From the NCBI RefSeq assembly GCF_019969845.1, contig NZ_JAHXYR010000001.1, forward strand, positions 930,001 through 994,000: a stretch of DNA of 64,000 bases, given 5' to 3'. Below are positions 9,798 through 18,981 of this stretch, piece after piece. Origin of the DNA: Sphingobacterium sp. GVS05A (GTDB lineage: Bacteria > Bacteroidota > Bacteroidia > Sphingobacteriales > Sphingobacteriaceae). The notes under the pieces are model-generated. The model saw only the letters and a program-made list of their open reading frames with translations, did no database searches and was not told the DNA's origin. How positions within the stretch are numbered: the stretch's first letter is position 1; the number at the start of each line of letters is the position of its first letter. Made by a program: the position numbers and the translations under genes.

Positions 9798-10634
9798 CTA
9801 AATATCACTTAATTTAAAGATGTCTTTTACCCGGATTCCTTTCTCCGTATGTTGTAGCGTACAGCATTCATTAATCGGATCATGCTCAAAGAAGAGAATA
9901 TATTCATTTTCGACGATTTCATTCCAATAGCTATTACGTTCTTCCATGGTGATAAGCGGTCTCACATCATAGCCCATGACATAAGGGATAGGGATATGAC
10001 CAACAGAAGGCAAGAGATCTGCCATATAAAGCACCGTCTTTCCCTTATATTGAACCTGCGGCAACATCATCGCTTCGGTGTGGCCGTTGGCATAACGAAT
10101 ACTGATGTCTTTGCCAAATGGATCCTTGCTATCTTCTACGAATTTCAATCGGCCACTTTCTTGAATAGGAAGAATATTCTCTTTTAGAAACGATGCTTTC
10201 TCTCTCGCATTGGGGGTTGTAGCCCAAGCCCAATGGTCAGCATTACTCCAAAAGTCCGCATTTTTAAAAGCAGGAGATAGTTTTTCCCCTTCACGGATAA
10301 TGGCACCACCGCAATGGTCAAAATGCAAATGTGTCAGGATAACGTCCGTAATGTCGTTTCTGTCAAAGCCAATAGCTTTAAGCGATTTATCTAAGGTGGC
10401 ATCACCGTGTAAATAGTAATAACTGAAGAATTTTTCGTTTTGTTTATCGCCAAGGCCTGTGTCCACCAGCATTAATCTGTTACCTTCCTCAATGAGGAGT
10501 AAACGATTGCCCCATGTGCACATATTGTTGGAATCAGCAGGATTTGTTTTATTCCAGATACTTTTGGGAACCACTCCAAACATGGCACCGCCGTCCAATT
10601 TAAAGAAGCCTGTTTCTATCGCATGTAATTTCAT
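9798..10634 (-). CDS. MBL-fold metallo-hydrolase
   Basis: The 278-aa protein carries the metallo-beta-lactamase fold signature HLHFDH (H102, H104, D106, H107), with further metal ligands H185 (NGHT), D206 and H251. This dinuclear-zinc set is found in hydrolases including N-acyl homoserine lactonases and other lactonases. There is no signal peptide, so it is probably cytoplasmic. The substrate cannot be told from the sequence. It is transcribed alone, convergent with the gene before it and divergent from pckA. Confidence 0.88.
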   Translation of the reverse strand: MKLHAIETGFFKLDGGAMFGVVPKSIWNKTNPADSNNMCTWGNRLLLIEEGNRLMLVDTGLGDKQNEKFFSYYYLHGDATLDKSLKAIGFDRNDITDVILTHLHFDHCGGAIIREGEKLSPAFKNADFWSNADHWAWATTPNAREKASFLKENILPIQESGRLKFVEDSKDPFGKDISIRYANGHTEAMMLPQVQYKGKTVLYMADLLPSVGHIPIPYVMGYDVRPLITMEERNSYWNEIVENEYILFFEHDPINECCTLQHTEKGIRVKDIFKLSDI

Positions 10635-10821
10635 CTTATTAATATTTGTAAAGCTTGGAACAATTTACGAAAAATATAAATTATATGGACGGTACACGAA
10701 CGGATTGTGCTAAAAAAATATGCTAAAAAGTTTAATTTATTTTACCTTTATAAGTAACTGATAGTTAGCTTATTGGTTTTGTGTTTTTTATACAATAAGC
10801 CTGATTTTTAGATAATTAAGT

Positions 10822-10853
10822 TTTGTTTTTAGCGAAATTTGCCTTTAACTTTG
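10822..10853 (+). promoter_or_regulatory. Promoter of pckA
   Basis: TTTG at 10822-10825, a 20-bp spacer and TAACTTTG at 10846-10853; this is a near-ideal Bacteroidota promoter. It lies inside the longer open frame from 10823 and so fixes the start at 10880. Confidence 0.8.
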
Positions 10854-10879
10854 GGCACATTTTAAAACAAACAAAAAAT

Positions 10880-12496
10880 ATGAAAAAGGGTAACATTGGA
10901 AACGCGCCTGATTTGAAATATTTGAAAATTGATTATACAGGAAATGTATTTTATCAATTACCTGTTTCAGAGTTGGTCGAACATGCTTTGGCGAATCAAG
11001 AAGGAAGACTGTCTGACACTGGAGCATTAGCCGCTGATACAGGAAAATTTACTGGAAGATCCCCCAAAGACCGCTTTTTGGTTGAGGATTCCTTGACTAA
11101 GGATGCAGTATGGTGGGGTGAAATCAATCAGCCGATGACCTCGGCCAATTTTGATGCATTATTTTCAAAGGTTGCTGCACATTTGAGTAACAGAACAATT
11201 TACGTTCGGGATTGTGCGGCAGGGGCGGACCCAGCATATCAATTATCCATTCGTGTTATCACGGAAACAGCTTATCAGAGTATTTTTGCCAACAACTTGT
11301 TTTTGAGATCTGCGGGTGATATTGATAGTCAACCGCAATGGTCAATACTAGCTGCACCGACATTGCTTATCGAGGACCCGCAACACTACGGTATTCGCAA
11401 CGAAAATTTTGTAGCTATTGACTTTACAAAAAAAATGGTGTTGATTGCGGGAACGGGATATACAGGTGAAATCAAGAAAAGTATCTTTTCCATCTTGAAT
11501 TTTATTTTACCGCATGAACATAATGTATTATCTATGCACTGCTCGGCGAATACCTCCAAAGATGGTAAAACAGCCTTATTCTTCGGACTTTCCGGAACGG
11601 GTAAGACCACATTATCGGCGGATAAAAATAGAAAATTGATCGGTGATGACGAACATGGTTGGAGCGAGAAGGGGATTTTCAACTTTGAAGGTGGTTGTTA
11701 TGCAAAATGCGTTGGACTTACAGAGGAAAAAGAGCCCGAAATTTATCATGCTATCCGTTTTGGTTCCTTGCTTGAGAATGTTGTCCTGGATGAGTTTGAT
11801 CGACCAGACTATGACGATATCAGTAAAACGGAAAATACACGGGTTTCCTATCCGATCGATTTCATGGAAAACGCTGAGATGACAGGAATAGGTAATGCCC
11901 CTGAAAATATTTTCTTTCTGACTGCAGATGCCTTTGGTGTATTGCCCCCGATTTCATTGCTAACAGTAGATCAGGCTGTTTATCATTTTGTGAGTGGTTA
12001 TACGGCAAAAGTAGCCGGTACCGAAGTGGGAGTAAAGGAACCTACTGCAGCCTTCTCAACATGTTTTGGTCAAGCATTCTTACCTTTACACCCAGCGAAG
12101 TATGCTGCGTTACTACGGGCCAAACTGGAGCAAAATCCCAAGATCAAAGTATGGTTGGTTAATACAGGCTGGATTGCCGGCCCTTATGGTATCGGACGTC
12201 GTATTAAACTGAACTATACACGGGCCCTAATTCGTGCTGCAATGGATGGTTCACTATTGGAGGCTCAATTTAATAAGCATGAGATTTTTGGATTGGATTA
12301 TCCGACCAGCTGTGGCGAATATGTTCCCGAACAGATTCTAGACGCTAGGGGATTATGGAACAATAACGAAGCCTACGACATGCAAGCCAAACGATTGGCA
12401 AAATTGTTTATTGAAAATTTTGAAAAATTTGATCATTCAATGCCAGCGTCGGTACAGATGGCTGGCCCTCGGATCGCTACGACGATACTCGTTTAA
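10880..12496 (+). CDS. pckA: Phosphoenolpyruvate carboxykinase (ATP)
   Basis: The 538-aa enzyme converts oxaloacetate and ATP to phosphoenolpyruvate and CO2 at the entry to gluconeogenesis. The kinase P-loop GLSGTGKT is at 236-243, followed by the DDEHGW segment typical of ATP-dependent PEPCKs; the length equals that of E. coli Pck (540). The frame could start at 10823, but the promoter lies there and the family N-terminus fits the ATG at 10880. The gene is monocistronic and converges on ppk2 with a shared terminator. Confidence 0.96.
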   Translation: MKKGNIGNAPDLKYLKIDYTGNVFYQLPVSELVEHALANQEGRLSDTGALAADTGKFTGRSPKDRFLVEDSLTKDAVWWGEINQPMTSANFDALFSKVAAHLSNRTIYVRDCAAGADPAYQLSIRVITETAYQSIFANNLFLRSAGDIDSQPQWSILAAPTLLIEDPQHYGIRNENFVAIDFTKKMVLIAGTGYTGEIKKSIFSILNFILPHEHNVLSMHCSANTSKDGKTALFFGLSGTGKTTLSADKNRKLIGDDEHGWSEKGIFNFEGGCYAKCVGLTEEKEPEIYHAIRFGSLLENVVLDEFDRPDYDDISKTENTRVSYPIDFMENAEMTGIGNAPENIFFLTADAFGVLPPISLLTVDQAVYHFVSGYTAKVAGTEVGVKEPTAAFSTCFGQAFLPLHPAKYAALLRAKLEQNPKIKVWLVNTGWIAGPYGIGRRIKLNYTRALIRAAMDGSLLEAQFNKHEIFGLDYPTSCGEYVPEQILDARGLWNNNEAYDMQAKRLAKLFIENFEKFDHSMPASVQMAGPRIATTILV

Positions 12497-12519
12497 AAGT
12501 ATCGCATTAATTAGCGAAC

Positions 12520-12558
12520 AAAGCCTTCAAAAAGACATTGTCTTTCTGAAGGCTTTTT
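12520..12558. terminator. Terminator between pckA and ppk2
   Basis: The outer stem AAAGCCTTCA/TGAAGGCTTT (12520-12529 with 12547-12556) encloses an inner AAGAC/GTCTT stem and is followed by T residues on the plus strand. Confidence 0.88.
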
Positions 12559-12570
12559 TATAGATGCATT

Positions 12571-13380
12571 TTAATTGTGCTTGTTCACAAAAGAATCCAA
12601 TTGCTCCTGTTCATTTCCGGCAATTGCATTGATAATTATCCGAAAAGCAGCTAAGCGGGCTTTCTTTTTATTGTCTTTGTCGATTTCAAACCAAGGCGAC
12701 TTTTTGGTGGCAGTCGTTTTAAAGAGTTTTTCAATATAACCCGTATAAACATCCCATTTTTCTTGTGCCTGCTGATCCAAAACCCCAATCTTCCAGTGCT
12801 TTAGAATATCTTCTTGCCGCTCCTTTAAGCGCTCCGCCTGCTCTTCTTTACTGATGCTCAGAAACAGCTTAATTAGGATAATGCCATCATCAATCAATTG
12901 CTTTTCAAATTCCGGTACCTGTTGCATGAATAATTCATGCTGCTCCTTTGTACAAAAATCAAATACAGGCTCTACCACAGCACGGTTATAATAACTACGG
13001 TCGAAAATCACCATTTCACCGGCATTGGGTAGATGCTTGATATACCGTTGAAAGTACCACTGACCATTCTCCTCAACAGTTGGCTTCGGTAATGCCACAA
13101 CACGTACCTTTTTGGGATTTAAATGCTCGGTCACCCGACCAATTGTACCTCCCTTTCCAGCGGCATCTCTTCCCTCGAATATAATGACAACACGTTTCCC
13201 CTTTTCAATGATATCATATTGTAATTTGAGCAAGGTAATCTGTAGCTCATAGAGCTCTTTTTCATAGTCATAGACATCGTTAAATTTTTTGATTTCCAAA
13301 ATCCCATGTTGCTCTAAATAGTCAAGAACATCTTTGTTTTGACGGATTTTTTCAAGCTCTTTTAAATCGTATTCTGCCAT
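12571..13380 (-). CDS. ppk2: Polyphosphate kinase 2
   Basis: The 269-aa protein is a single-domain PPK2: a Walker A-like EGRDAAGKGG at 69-78 and the family motif RSYYNRAVVEP in the middle. PPK2 enzymes transfer phosphate between inorganic polyphosphate and nucleoside di- or monophosphates; the exact nucleotide cannot be told here. A TTG could extend the frame to 13398, but the ATG at 13380 is the normal start. A weak -7 match (TAACTTTA) lies about 30 bp upstream. Confidence 0.93.
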   Translation of the reverse strand: MAEYDLKELEKIRQNKDVLDYLEQHGILEIKKFNDVYDYEKELYELQITLLKLQYDIIEKGKRVVIIFEGRDAAGKGGTIGRVTEHLNPKKVRVVALPKPTVEENGQWYFQRYIKHLPNAGEMVIFDRSYYNRAVVEPVFDFCTKEQHELFMQQVPEFEKQLIDDGIILIKLFLSISKEEQAERLKERQEDILKHWKIGVLDQQAQEKWDVYTGYIEKLFKTTATKKSPWFEIDKDNKKKARLAAFRIIINAIAGNEQEQLDSFVNKHN

Positions 13381-13426
13381 ATTAATTGTTTTTTTCAAGT
13401 TCGTTCACCTAAAGTTACTTATTGAA

Positions 13427-13607
13427 TTGTTAAAAAATGTCAAAACTAAAATAAATCAGACCTGCACATGTAATATTGATCCAGAAGCCAACGTTATAAG
13501 GAAAAGCAATGTAAAAGGATGCTTTGATTAAGAATTGGACTTTTCATAAATTTAGGTTAATAATTGGTTAGGTTAGCCCGGAGTTCTCAACTTCGGGCTT
13601 TTTTTAT
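13427..13607 (+). repeat. Intergenic repeat copy A, ending in a terminator hairpin
   Basis: No open frame of note. Copy A shares with copy B (13794-13930) an opening TGTTAAAAAATGT-like block, an internal ACTTTTCATAAA, the block TAGGTTAAT, and a closing hairpin ending in GGGCTTTTT. In A the hairpin stem is 11 bp (13575-13585 with 13589-13599) followed by seven T. No TAnnTTTG promoter is evident. A small-RNA gene is possible but unproven. Confidence 0.45.
13575..13606 (+). terminator. Terminator hairpin of repeat copy A
   Basis: The stem AGCCCGGAGTT/AACTTCGGGCT (one G-T pair) has a 3-nt loop and is followed by a T run. There is no annotated gene upstream on the plus strand; the nearest gene, ppk2, is on the other strand. 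Confidence 0.8.
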
Positions 13608-13619
13608 GCAGCAAAGTTT

Positions 13620-13794
13620 TTCGGGTACCCAATTAGCTCTCCAGTGAAAGACTTTGATCTGGCTAGGAACATTCCATAAGGTAAGATCATATACTGTTGA
13701 ACCGTTTTCAGGTATTCGATTAGCTCTTTGGTGAACAGCCTTGACTCGTAATTATACATGAATATACGATAGGGTAGGATCGTATATTGTATAA
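13620..13794 (+). repeat. Degenerate direct repeat, two units of about 85 bp
   Basis: The units begin near 13620 and 13707. Both contain ATTAGCTCT, then GTGAA, then CTTTGA or CTTGA, then a GGTAAGATCATAT-like block ending in TGT. By eye about 60-65% of bases match. They sit between repeat copies A and B. Confidence 0.5.
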
Positions 13795-13930
13795 ATGTTA
13801 AAAAATGTTAAAGGAATGGTAATCATATAATTAATTGAAATATGTGTCGTTTTAATTTCAAATACTTTTCATAAAATAGGTTAATATATGGCTAACGAAA
13901 GCTCAGAGTTCCCCACTCTGGGCTTTTTAC
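13794..13930 (+). repeat. Intergenic repeat copy B, ending in a terminator hairpin
   Basis: Related to copy A (see 13427-13607) but shorter. It ends in a 10-bp hairpin (13900-13909 with 13915-13924, one G-T pair) and a short T run. No gene on the plus strand precedes it. The remaining sequence to 14020 shows no clear feature. Confidence 0.45.
13900..13928 (+). terminator. Terminator hairpin of repeat copy B
   Basis: The stem AGCTCAGAGT/ACTCTGGGCT has a 5-nt loop and is followed by five T. Confidence 0.7.
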
Positions 13931-14020
13931 TTTTTGATTAATCAGAATGGTTTTTTAGTGAAGGATAAATGCCCCCCTATAATTAAAAATATAAAGTCGG
14001 GCCTATTATAGATTATCCGT

Positions 14021-14383
14021 TTATAGGTTATCCATATGTTGGATAATTTTCGAAGAGTGATTATAGACTTTCAGCTTTACGCCAACTTCCTGCCCGGATG
14101 GATTTTTGATGGACACGCTTCCTTTCTGACCGATGTTCAGGGAATATTCTTTGCCTTTTTTCATGATGATTTCACTGGTATCAGTCGCTAACGCTATCGT
14201 ATTGCTCGATTTATTGACGGCATCGATAGAAAATGTGCTCGCGTCCTCTGTTGAAATCTTTAAGAATTTATGTGCTGGGACCACTGTATTGATATACAAT
14301 GTGTGTTTATCTTTTTTGCCTAGTTTGTTTACCTGGCAGGACTGTAAGATTGCGCAGGTCAATAGTGCAGCTAATAATTTCAT
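14021..14383 (-). CDS. Small putative lipoprotein, function unknown
   Basis: This 120-aa protein has a lipoprotein signal sequence with lipobox LQSC (cysteine 16). The mature part is about 100 residues of beta-rich sequence with no motif I recognise. It is transcribed toward the repeat region on the minus strand and separated from smc by a terminator. Probably a periplasm- or membrane-facing lipoprotein; the role is unknown. Confidence 0.7.
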   Translation of the reverse strand: MKLLAALLTCAILQSCQVNKLGKKDKHTLYINTVVPAHKFLKISTEDASTFSIDAVNKSSNTIALATDTSEIIMKKGKEYSLNIGQKGSVSIKNPSGQEVGVKLKVYNHSSKIIQHMDNL

Positions 14384-14498
14384 AATTTAATCGTTGATAA
14401 TTGCTAGAAATTAAAAAATAAAGTTCATTTATCCTAATATTTAATTATTCAGGTTACTCGAAAAGTCTAATTTAAAGGCGGGAATATGATTAGGTATA

Positions 14499-14533
14499 AG
14501 GAAAGCCCTACAATTTGCTTGTAGGGCTTTCCT
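14499..14533. terminator. Hairpin downstream of smc
   Basis: A perfect 15-bp stem (14499-14513 with 14519-14533) with a 5-nt loop. It lies 21 bp past the smc stop on the minus strand. Confidence 0.85.
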
Positions 14534-14554
14534 ATTCTTTTAAATAAAATAACG

Positions 14555-17500
14555 CTAAGCTACTTCCCTTAAATCTACTGCAACTACACGCGATACACCT
14601 TGTTCGACCATGGTCACGCCATAGATAATATCTGTACTTGCGATTGTTTTCTTATTGTGGGATACAACAATAAACTGTGAATTTTTGGAAAAATCACGAA
14701 TGATATTGTTGAATTTATCAATATTGGTATCATCCAGCGGAGCATCCACCTCATCAAAAATACAGAAAGGTGCCGGCTTCGAGAGGTACAAGGAAAATAA
14801 CAATGCCGTAGAAGTCAAAGTCTTCTCACCACCCGAAAGCTGGTTGATTGACAACGGGCGTTTTCCCTTTGGCTGAGCTATGATATCAATATCCGAATCC
14901 AATGGATTGCTTGGGTCAGTCAAAACGAGATCACAGCTGTCTTCTTCATTGAATAACGAACGGAATACCTTAACGAAATTGTCCCGTACAGCATTGAAGG
15001 TAAACATAAACTGCACCTTAGCCGTATCATCTATTTCTTTGATTGTTGCCAATAATGAGCCTTTTGCTTCAATCAGATCTGCTTTTTCCTTATTGATAAA
15101 GTCATAACGCTCATTCATCTCATCAAAGGCCTCTTTGGCCATTAAATTGATCGTCCCAAACTCATCGAGCTGCTTTTTGAGTTTGCTGCATTTTGTCGCT
15201 AAACTGGATTGATCTTCGGCTATTTCCGGTACATCCTCACGTTCGATCAGATCTTTCAATTCGATATTAAATTCGACCGACAGACGTTCCTTAAGTGCAT
15301 TGAGATCAATTTGTAAAGCTGTTTTCTTATCCTTAATCTCACCGACAAGAAAGTCACTCTGTTCTTTCGAGCGGCGTTGCTGAGTCAGTGAATCTTCCAG
15401 ATTATTGATCTGTTGCTTGTCCGCATAATACTTTTCCTCTAGCTCTTTTAGGCCGTCTTCCAATGAAATCTTCTGCTCATACATAGCAATAAGATCTGCA
15501 TCTTCTTCGTCCTCAAATGGAATCGTAGTTCGCAATGCTTCCTGTACTTTAACGAGTTCAATACTATTTCGCTCGATACGGATTTCATGATCATCTTTTT
15601 GAGTCTCTCTGAATTCGAGATCCTTGCTAATATTAGCTACTTTATTCAGTTGTTGATGATAACTGATATTTTCCTGGTTATAGGCGATGGATTTTTCGTT
15701 TAATATCTCTGAAATTTCATGGAATTGATCCTGCAATTCCGAGAGTTCAGTTACACTTTGATCTTTTTCTATACGTAATTCCTGAAGTTGAGGTTCGGCA
15801 ACTGTAAGATCCGACTCGATAGTCGCAATTTTTTCCTGGATATCTTTTTTCCGTATTTGCGAATTGTTGATGAAAGCTTGATATTGCTCCTGTTTGGTTT
15901 TCACCGTTATCAACTCATTGTTGAGTCTGTTCAGTTGAAAACGTAGTTCATCAATAAGTTCTTTTTGTGAGTTGCTACGCAAAGTCTCCACACGTGCTGT
16001 TTCAGCCGTTATTTTGTCTTCAAGTTTTGCAATCTCCAGATTAAGCTCTTTAATTTCCTGTGAGAGAACCTCTAGGTTTTTCGCTCTACCGATACGTTTC
16101 CCTTCGAATAACCCGACCGATCCGCCTGAAATACCTAGATGATGTTTGGCGTAACGGCCATTCTTCTGGAGAATAACCTGTCCTGCTTCGGGAAGCTTCT
16201 GCTCCATTTCCTTTTCGCCTTCCTGCTTTAAAATATATACATGCTGAAGGAGTAGGGTACAAAGCGCTTTATATTTTTCATCCACAGTGATGACATCTAA
16301 TGCGGACATGAGATTGTCATGTGGAGGAAGGGGCTGTTTAACGGCTGTATCTATGGCATTCAGAACAAAGAAATTGGCACGGCCTTTTGCGGCGTCGCTC
16401 AATAACTGGATGGCCTGAACGGCATCTTGTTGCGTCTCGACAACATAATGGTTCATGATCGGTTCCAAATAGTTTTCGATCGCAACACGATAGTCTTCCT
16501 GGCAAAATAACACATCGGAGAAGAGAGGTGGCTGTTTTTTCCAACCTGCATTTTTCTTCAAGAATCGAATGGAATCTGGGAAACCCTCTAAATTGTCAAT
16601 AAGGGATTTTGTCAGATTATATTCATTCTGTTTGGCATCGACCAATCTAAGGTCTTTCGCAAGTTGTGCTTTAAATTGCTCCAAATTTGTCTGACATTGA
16701 AGGATCTGCGTTTGCAGTTCTTCCTCCAGTTGATTGGCCGAATCATACTGCAACTGCTGCGCTTCGACACGACCTTCCAATTCCGCTACAGCACTGTTAA
16801 ATTGTAGTAATTCCGCTTCTTTCGATTCGGTATCCACACTATTGCGGACAGCTTCCTGAAGAAGGGCTTCCTTTTGGATATTAAAAACAGCGAGATCCTT
16901 CTCGAGTTTATAAATCTTAGCCTGAAGTTCCGCATTGCTTTTGTTGAAGATATCCAATTTCCCCTTAGCAGATTGTTGTTGACCCCTCAGAGCATCCACT
17001 TCAGATTTATTGGATTCCAGGTTGTCTTTGAGTGAATCAAGTTTATTCTGTTCATCAAATAGCTCCTCATTCAGTCTTTTAATGGTATAAAGAACGTGAT
17101 TAAGTTGTTGTTTGTCGCTATTGACATCAAGGTTTAATCGATTTTCTTTATCCTGAAGATTTTTTACTTTCTCATTTTTGATCTTCTTTTCCGACTCATA
17201 GCCACGGATTTTGTTGACAAATTCCTGTGTAGCCTTTTGTTGTATAGAAAGGTTCTTCTCCTGCTCCAAATTTACCTGACGCAGTGATTGAAGTTCAGTC
17301 TCCGCATTGAGAATCAATTGCTGGGAATTTGCGGAATCCTTTTGAACTTTAGACTCCTGCGTTTGAAGTCGATCAAGTTCAGTCGAGAAATCAGCAATTC
17401 TATAATAAGCAAGATCAATGCTACTTTGACGATATTCCTGCTTGAGTAGGGTGTATTTCTCCGCTTTTTTTGCTTGATTTTCTAGCGATTTAAGATTTTT

Positions 17501-18097
17501 TGTGATCTCATAGAGTAAATCGTCCACCCGACTGAGGTCAGCTTCGGTATCTTTTAATTTTGTTAGGGTCTGTTTTTTGCGCACCTTGTATTTTGAAATA
17601 CCGGATGCTTCCTCAAAAAGATTTCTACGCGAATTGTCTTTGTTATTGATGATTTCATCGATCATTTTCAACTCGATGATGGAATAACTATCGGCACCGA
17701 CCCCGGTATCCAAAAATAGATCCGTGATATCTTTTAAACGACATTTTACATCATTCAAACGATACTCACTATCCCCATTTCGGAATAGTTTACGGGTCAC
17801 TGTAACAGTAGAGAATTCTGTTGGGAGGATATTATTGTTATTATTGAAGGTCAAGGAAACTTCCGCAAGATTAGCTGGTTTTCTGTTCTTTGTTCCGTTA
17901 AAAATAATGTTTTCCATTTTATCCGAACGCAGCATCTTTGTACTTTGTTCACCAAGCACCCAGCGTATTGCGTCCACCACATTGGATTTCCCACATCCAT
18001 TTGGCCCAACAATCGCGGTAACACCGTCATTGAAGTTGATCGTGATCTTGTCTCCGAAACTCTTAAATCCCTTTATTTCTAGTTTGGTTAACTGCAT
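14555..18097 (-). CDS. smc: Chromosome segregation protein SMC
   Basis: The 1180-aa protein has the SMC layout: an N-terminal ATP-binding head with Walker A GPNGCGKS (31-38), a long coiled coil, a hinge around 500-670, a second coiled coil, and the C-terminal head with signature LSGGEK (from 1087) and Walker B FCIFDE (about 1111-1116). With ScpA/ScpB it forms the condensin-like complex that compacts and segregates the chromosome; the kleisin partners are not in this window. It lies 69 bp downstream of the DsbA-like gene on the same strand. A near -7 box (TATTTTCG) in the gap suggests it may also have its own promoter. Confidence 0.97.
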   Translation of the reverse strand: MQLTKLEIKGFKSFGDKITINFNDGVTAIVGPNGCGKSNVVDAIRWVLGEQSTKMLRSDKMENIIFNGTKNRKPANLAEVSLTFNNNNNILPTEFSTVTVTRKLFRNGDSEYRLNDVKCRLKDITDLFLDTGVGADSYSIIELKMIDEIINNKDNSRRNLFEEASGISKYKVRKKQTLTKLKDTEADLSRVDDLLYEITKNLKSLENQAKKAEKYTLLKQEYRQSSIDLAYYRIADFSTELDRLQTQESKVQKDSANSQQLILNAETELQSLRQVNLEQEKNLSIQQKATQEFVNKIRGYESEKKIKNEKVKNLQDKENRLNLDVNSDKQQLNHVLYTIKRLNEELFDEQNKLDSLKDNLESNKSEVDALRGQQQSAKGKLDIFNKSNAELQAKIYKLEKDLAVFNIQKEALLQEAVRNSVDTESKEAELLQFNSAVAELEGRVEAQQLQYDSANQLEEELQTQILQCQTNLEQFKAQLAKDLRLVDAKQNEYNLTKSLIDNLEGFPDSIRFLKKNAGWKKQPPLFSDVLFCQEDYRVAIENYLEPIMNHYVVETQQDAVQAIQLLSDAAKGRANFFVLNAIDTAVKQPLPPHDNLMSALDVITVDEKYKALCTLLLQHVYILKQEGEKEMEQKLPEAGQVILQKNGRYAKHHLGISGGSVGLFEGKRIGRAKNLEVLSQEIKELNLEIAKLEDKITAETARVETLRSNSQKELIDELRFQLNRLNNELITVKTKQEQYQAFINNSQIRKKDIQEKIATIESDLTVAEPQLQELRIEKDQSVTELSELQDQFHEISEILNEKSIAYNQENISYHQQLNKVANISKDLEFRETQKDDHEIRIERNSIELVKVQEALRTTIPFEDEEDADLIAMYEQKISLEDGLKELEEKYYADKQQINNLEDSLTQQRRSKEQSDFLVGEIKDKKTALQIDLNALKERLSVEFNIELKDLIEREDVPEIAEDQSSLATKCSKLKKQLDEFGTINLMAKEAFDEMNERYDFINKEKADLIEAKGSLLATIKEIDDTAKVQFMFTFNAVRDNFVKVFRSLFNEEDSCDLVLTDPSNPLDSDIDIIAQPKGKRPLSINQLSGGEKTLTSTALLFSLYLSKPAPFCIFDEVDAPLDDTNIDKFNNIIRDFSKNSQFIVVSHNKKTIASTDIIYGVTMVEQGVSRVVAVDLREVA

Positions 18098-18166
18098 TTA
18101 TACCAAATTTGTTTGTCGTTATAAGCTTGCGAAAATAGTAAATTAAAATAAAACTTTTTTCTTTCT

Positions 18167-18871
18167 TTACTCACATTTTCCTGTTTCAGGATCGCAAGAA
18201 GGCCCTTCTTCACCTCTTTGTTGTAATGGGGCGGATTGGCTTGCCAAACACTCTTTGATCGTATTGTGAAAAACTTCCATGGGTTGTGCACCGGGAATCG
18301 CATATTTCCGGTCAAAGACAAAGAATGGTACACCACGAAGACCAAGGTTGACACCTTCCTGAATATCCTGACTGACATCATAAGCATAGTTATCAGACTC
18401 CAAAAGTTCCTGTGCCGCTTGAGCGGAGAGGCCGACTTGTTTGGCCAGTTCAACTAGGGTTGCATTATCGTTGACATCTAAACCATCTGTAAAATGAGCT
18501 TTGAATAATGATTTTTTCAAAGCAGTTCCTTTTTGATGGGCCTGCGCAAAATGAAGGACACGATGTGCTTTTTTCGTATTTACGATAATTGCTTTATCAA
18601 AGTTTAATGCGATACCAAGTTCCTTACCTTGCGCACTGAGTTGTGCCGTCATTGCCACGACATCATCCATGCTCATCCCTTTTGTACGGACAAGGTAATC
18701 GTACGTTGGCATTCCCGGAAAGTCTTCGGGAAATTCTGGATTGAGCTGATAGGATTTCCAGGTAATCTCTGCTTGTACTTCCTGCTCAACTTCCTGTAGG
18801 GCAGACTCAATCTTTGTCAAACCAATATAACAAAATGGACAAATGATGTCCGACCAAATTTCTATTTTCAT
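18167..18871 (-). CDS. DsbA-family oxidoreductase (FrnE-like)
   Basis: The 234-aa protein has a thioredoxin-like fold with the active-site CPFC (C11-C14) right at the N-terminus and a cis-proline at 182 (GVP). There is no signal peptide, so it is cytoplasmic, as for the FrnE/2-hydroxychromene-2-carboxylate isomerase-like branch of the DsbA family. It probably acts in thiol-disulfide exchange. Two extra cysteines lie near the C-terminus (226 and 233). The frame extends to 18961, but residues before the start at 18871 do not resemble the family and contain the promoter. Confidence 0.88.
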   Translation of the reverse strand: MKIEIWSDIICPFCYIGLTKIESALQEVEQEVQAEITWKSYQLNPEFPEDFPGMPTYDYLVRTKGMSMDDVVAMTAQLSAQGKELGIALNFDKAIIVNTKKAHRVLHFAQAHQKGTALKKSLFKAHFTDGLDVNDNATLVELAKQVGLSAQAAQELLESDNYAYDVSQDIQEGVNLGLRGVPFFVFDRKYAIPGAQPMEVFHNTIKECLASQSAPLQQRGEEGPSCDPETGKCE

Positions 18872-18900
18872 ATTTCTTATTTTACTCCGTATATTGTAAT

Positions 18901-18908
18901 CAAAAATA
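18901..18908 (-). promoter_or_regulatory. Candidate -7 box of the DsbA-like gene
   Basis: TATTTTTG on the minus strand, 30 bp before the chosen ATG at 18871. No clear -33 TTG. Confidence 0.45.
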
Positions 18909-18981
18909 CATATAATAACGGTGATTATCGGATTACATTGTTGGGTCAATGTCAACATCATTATATTGCAGGTCTAAGTAT

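Noticed and set aside
18088..18453. Protein-coding frame on the minus strand
   Set aside because: It overlaps the DsbA-like gene in another frame and has no family signature.
18872..18961. N-terminal extension of the DsbA-like protein
   Set aside because: It does not resemble the family and holds a -7 box; the CPFC motif fits the short form.
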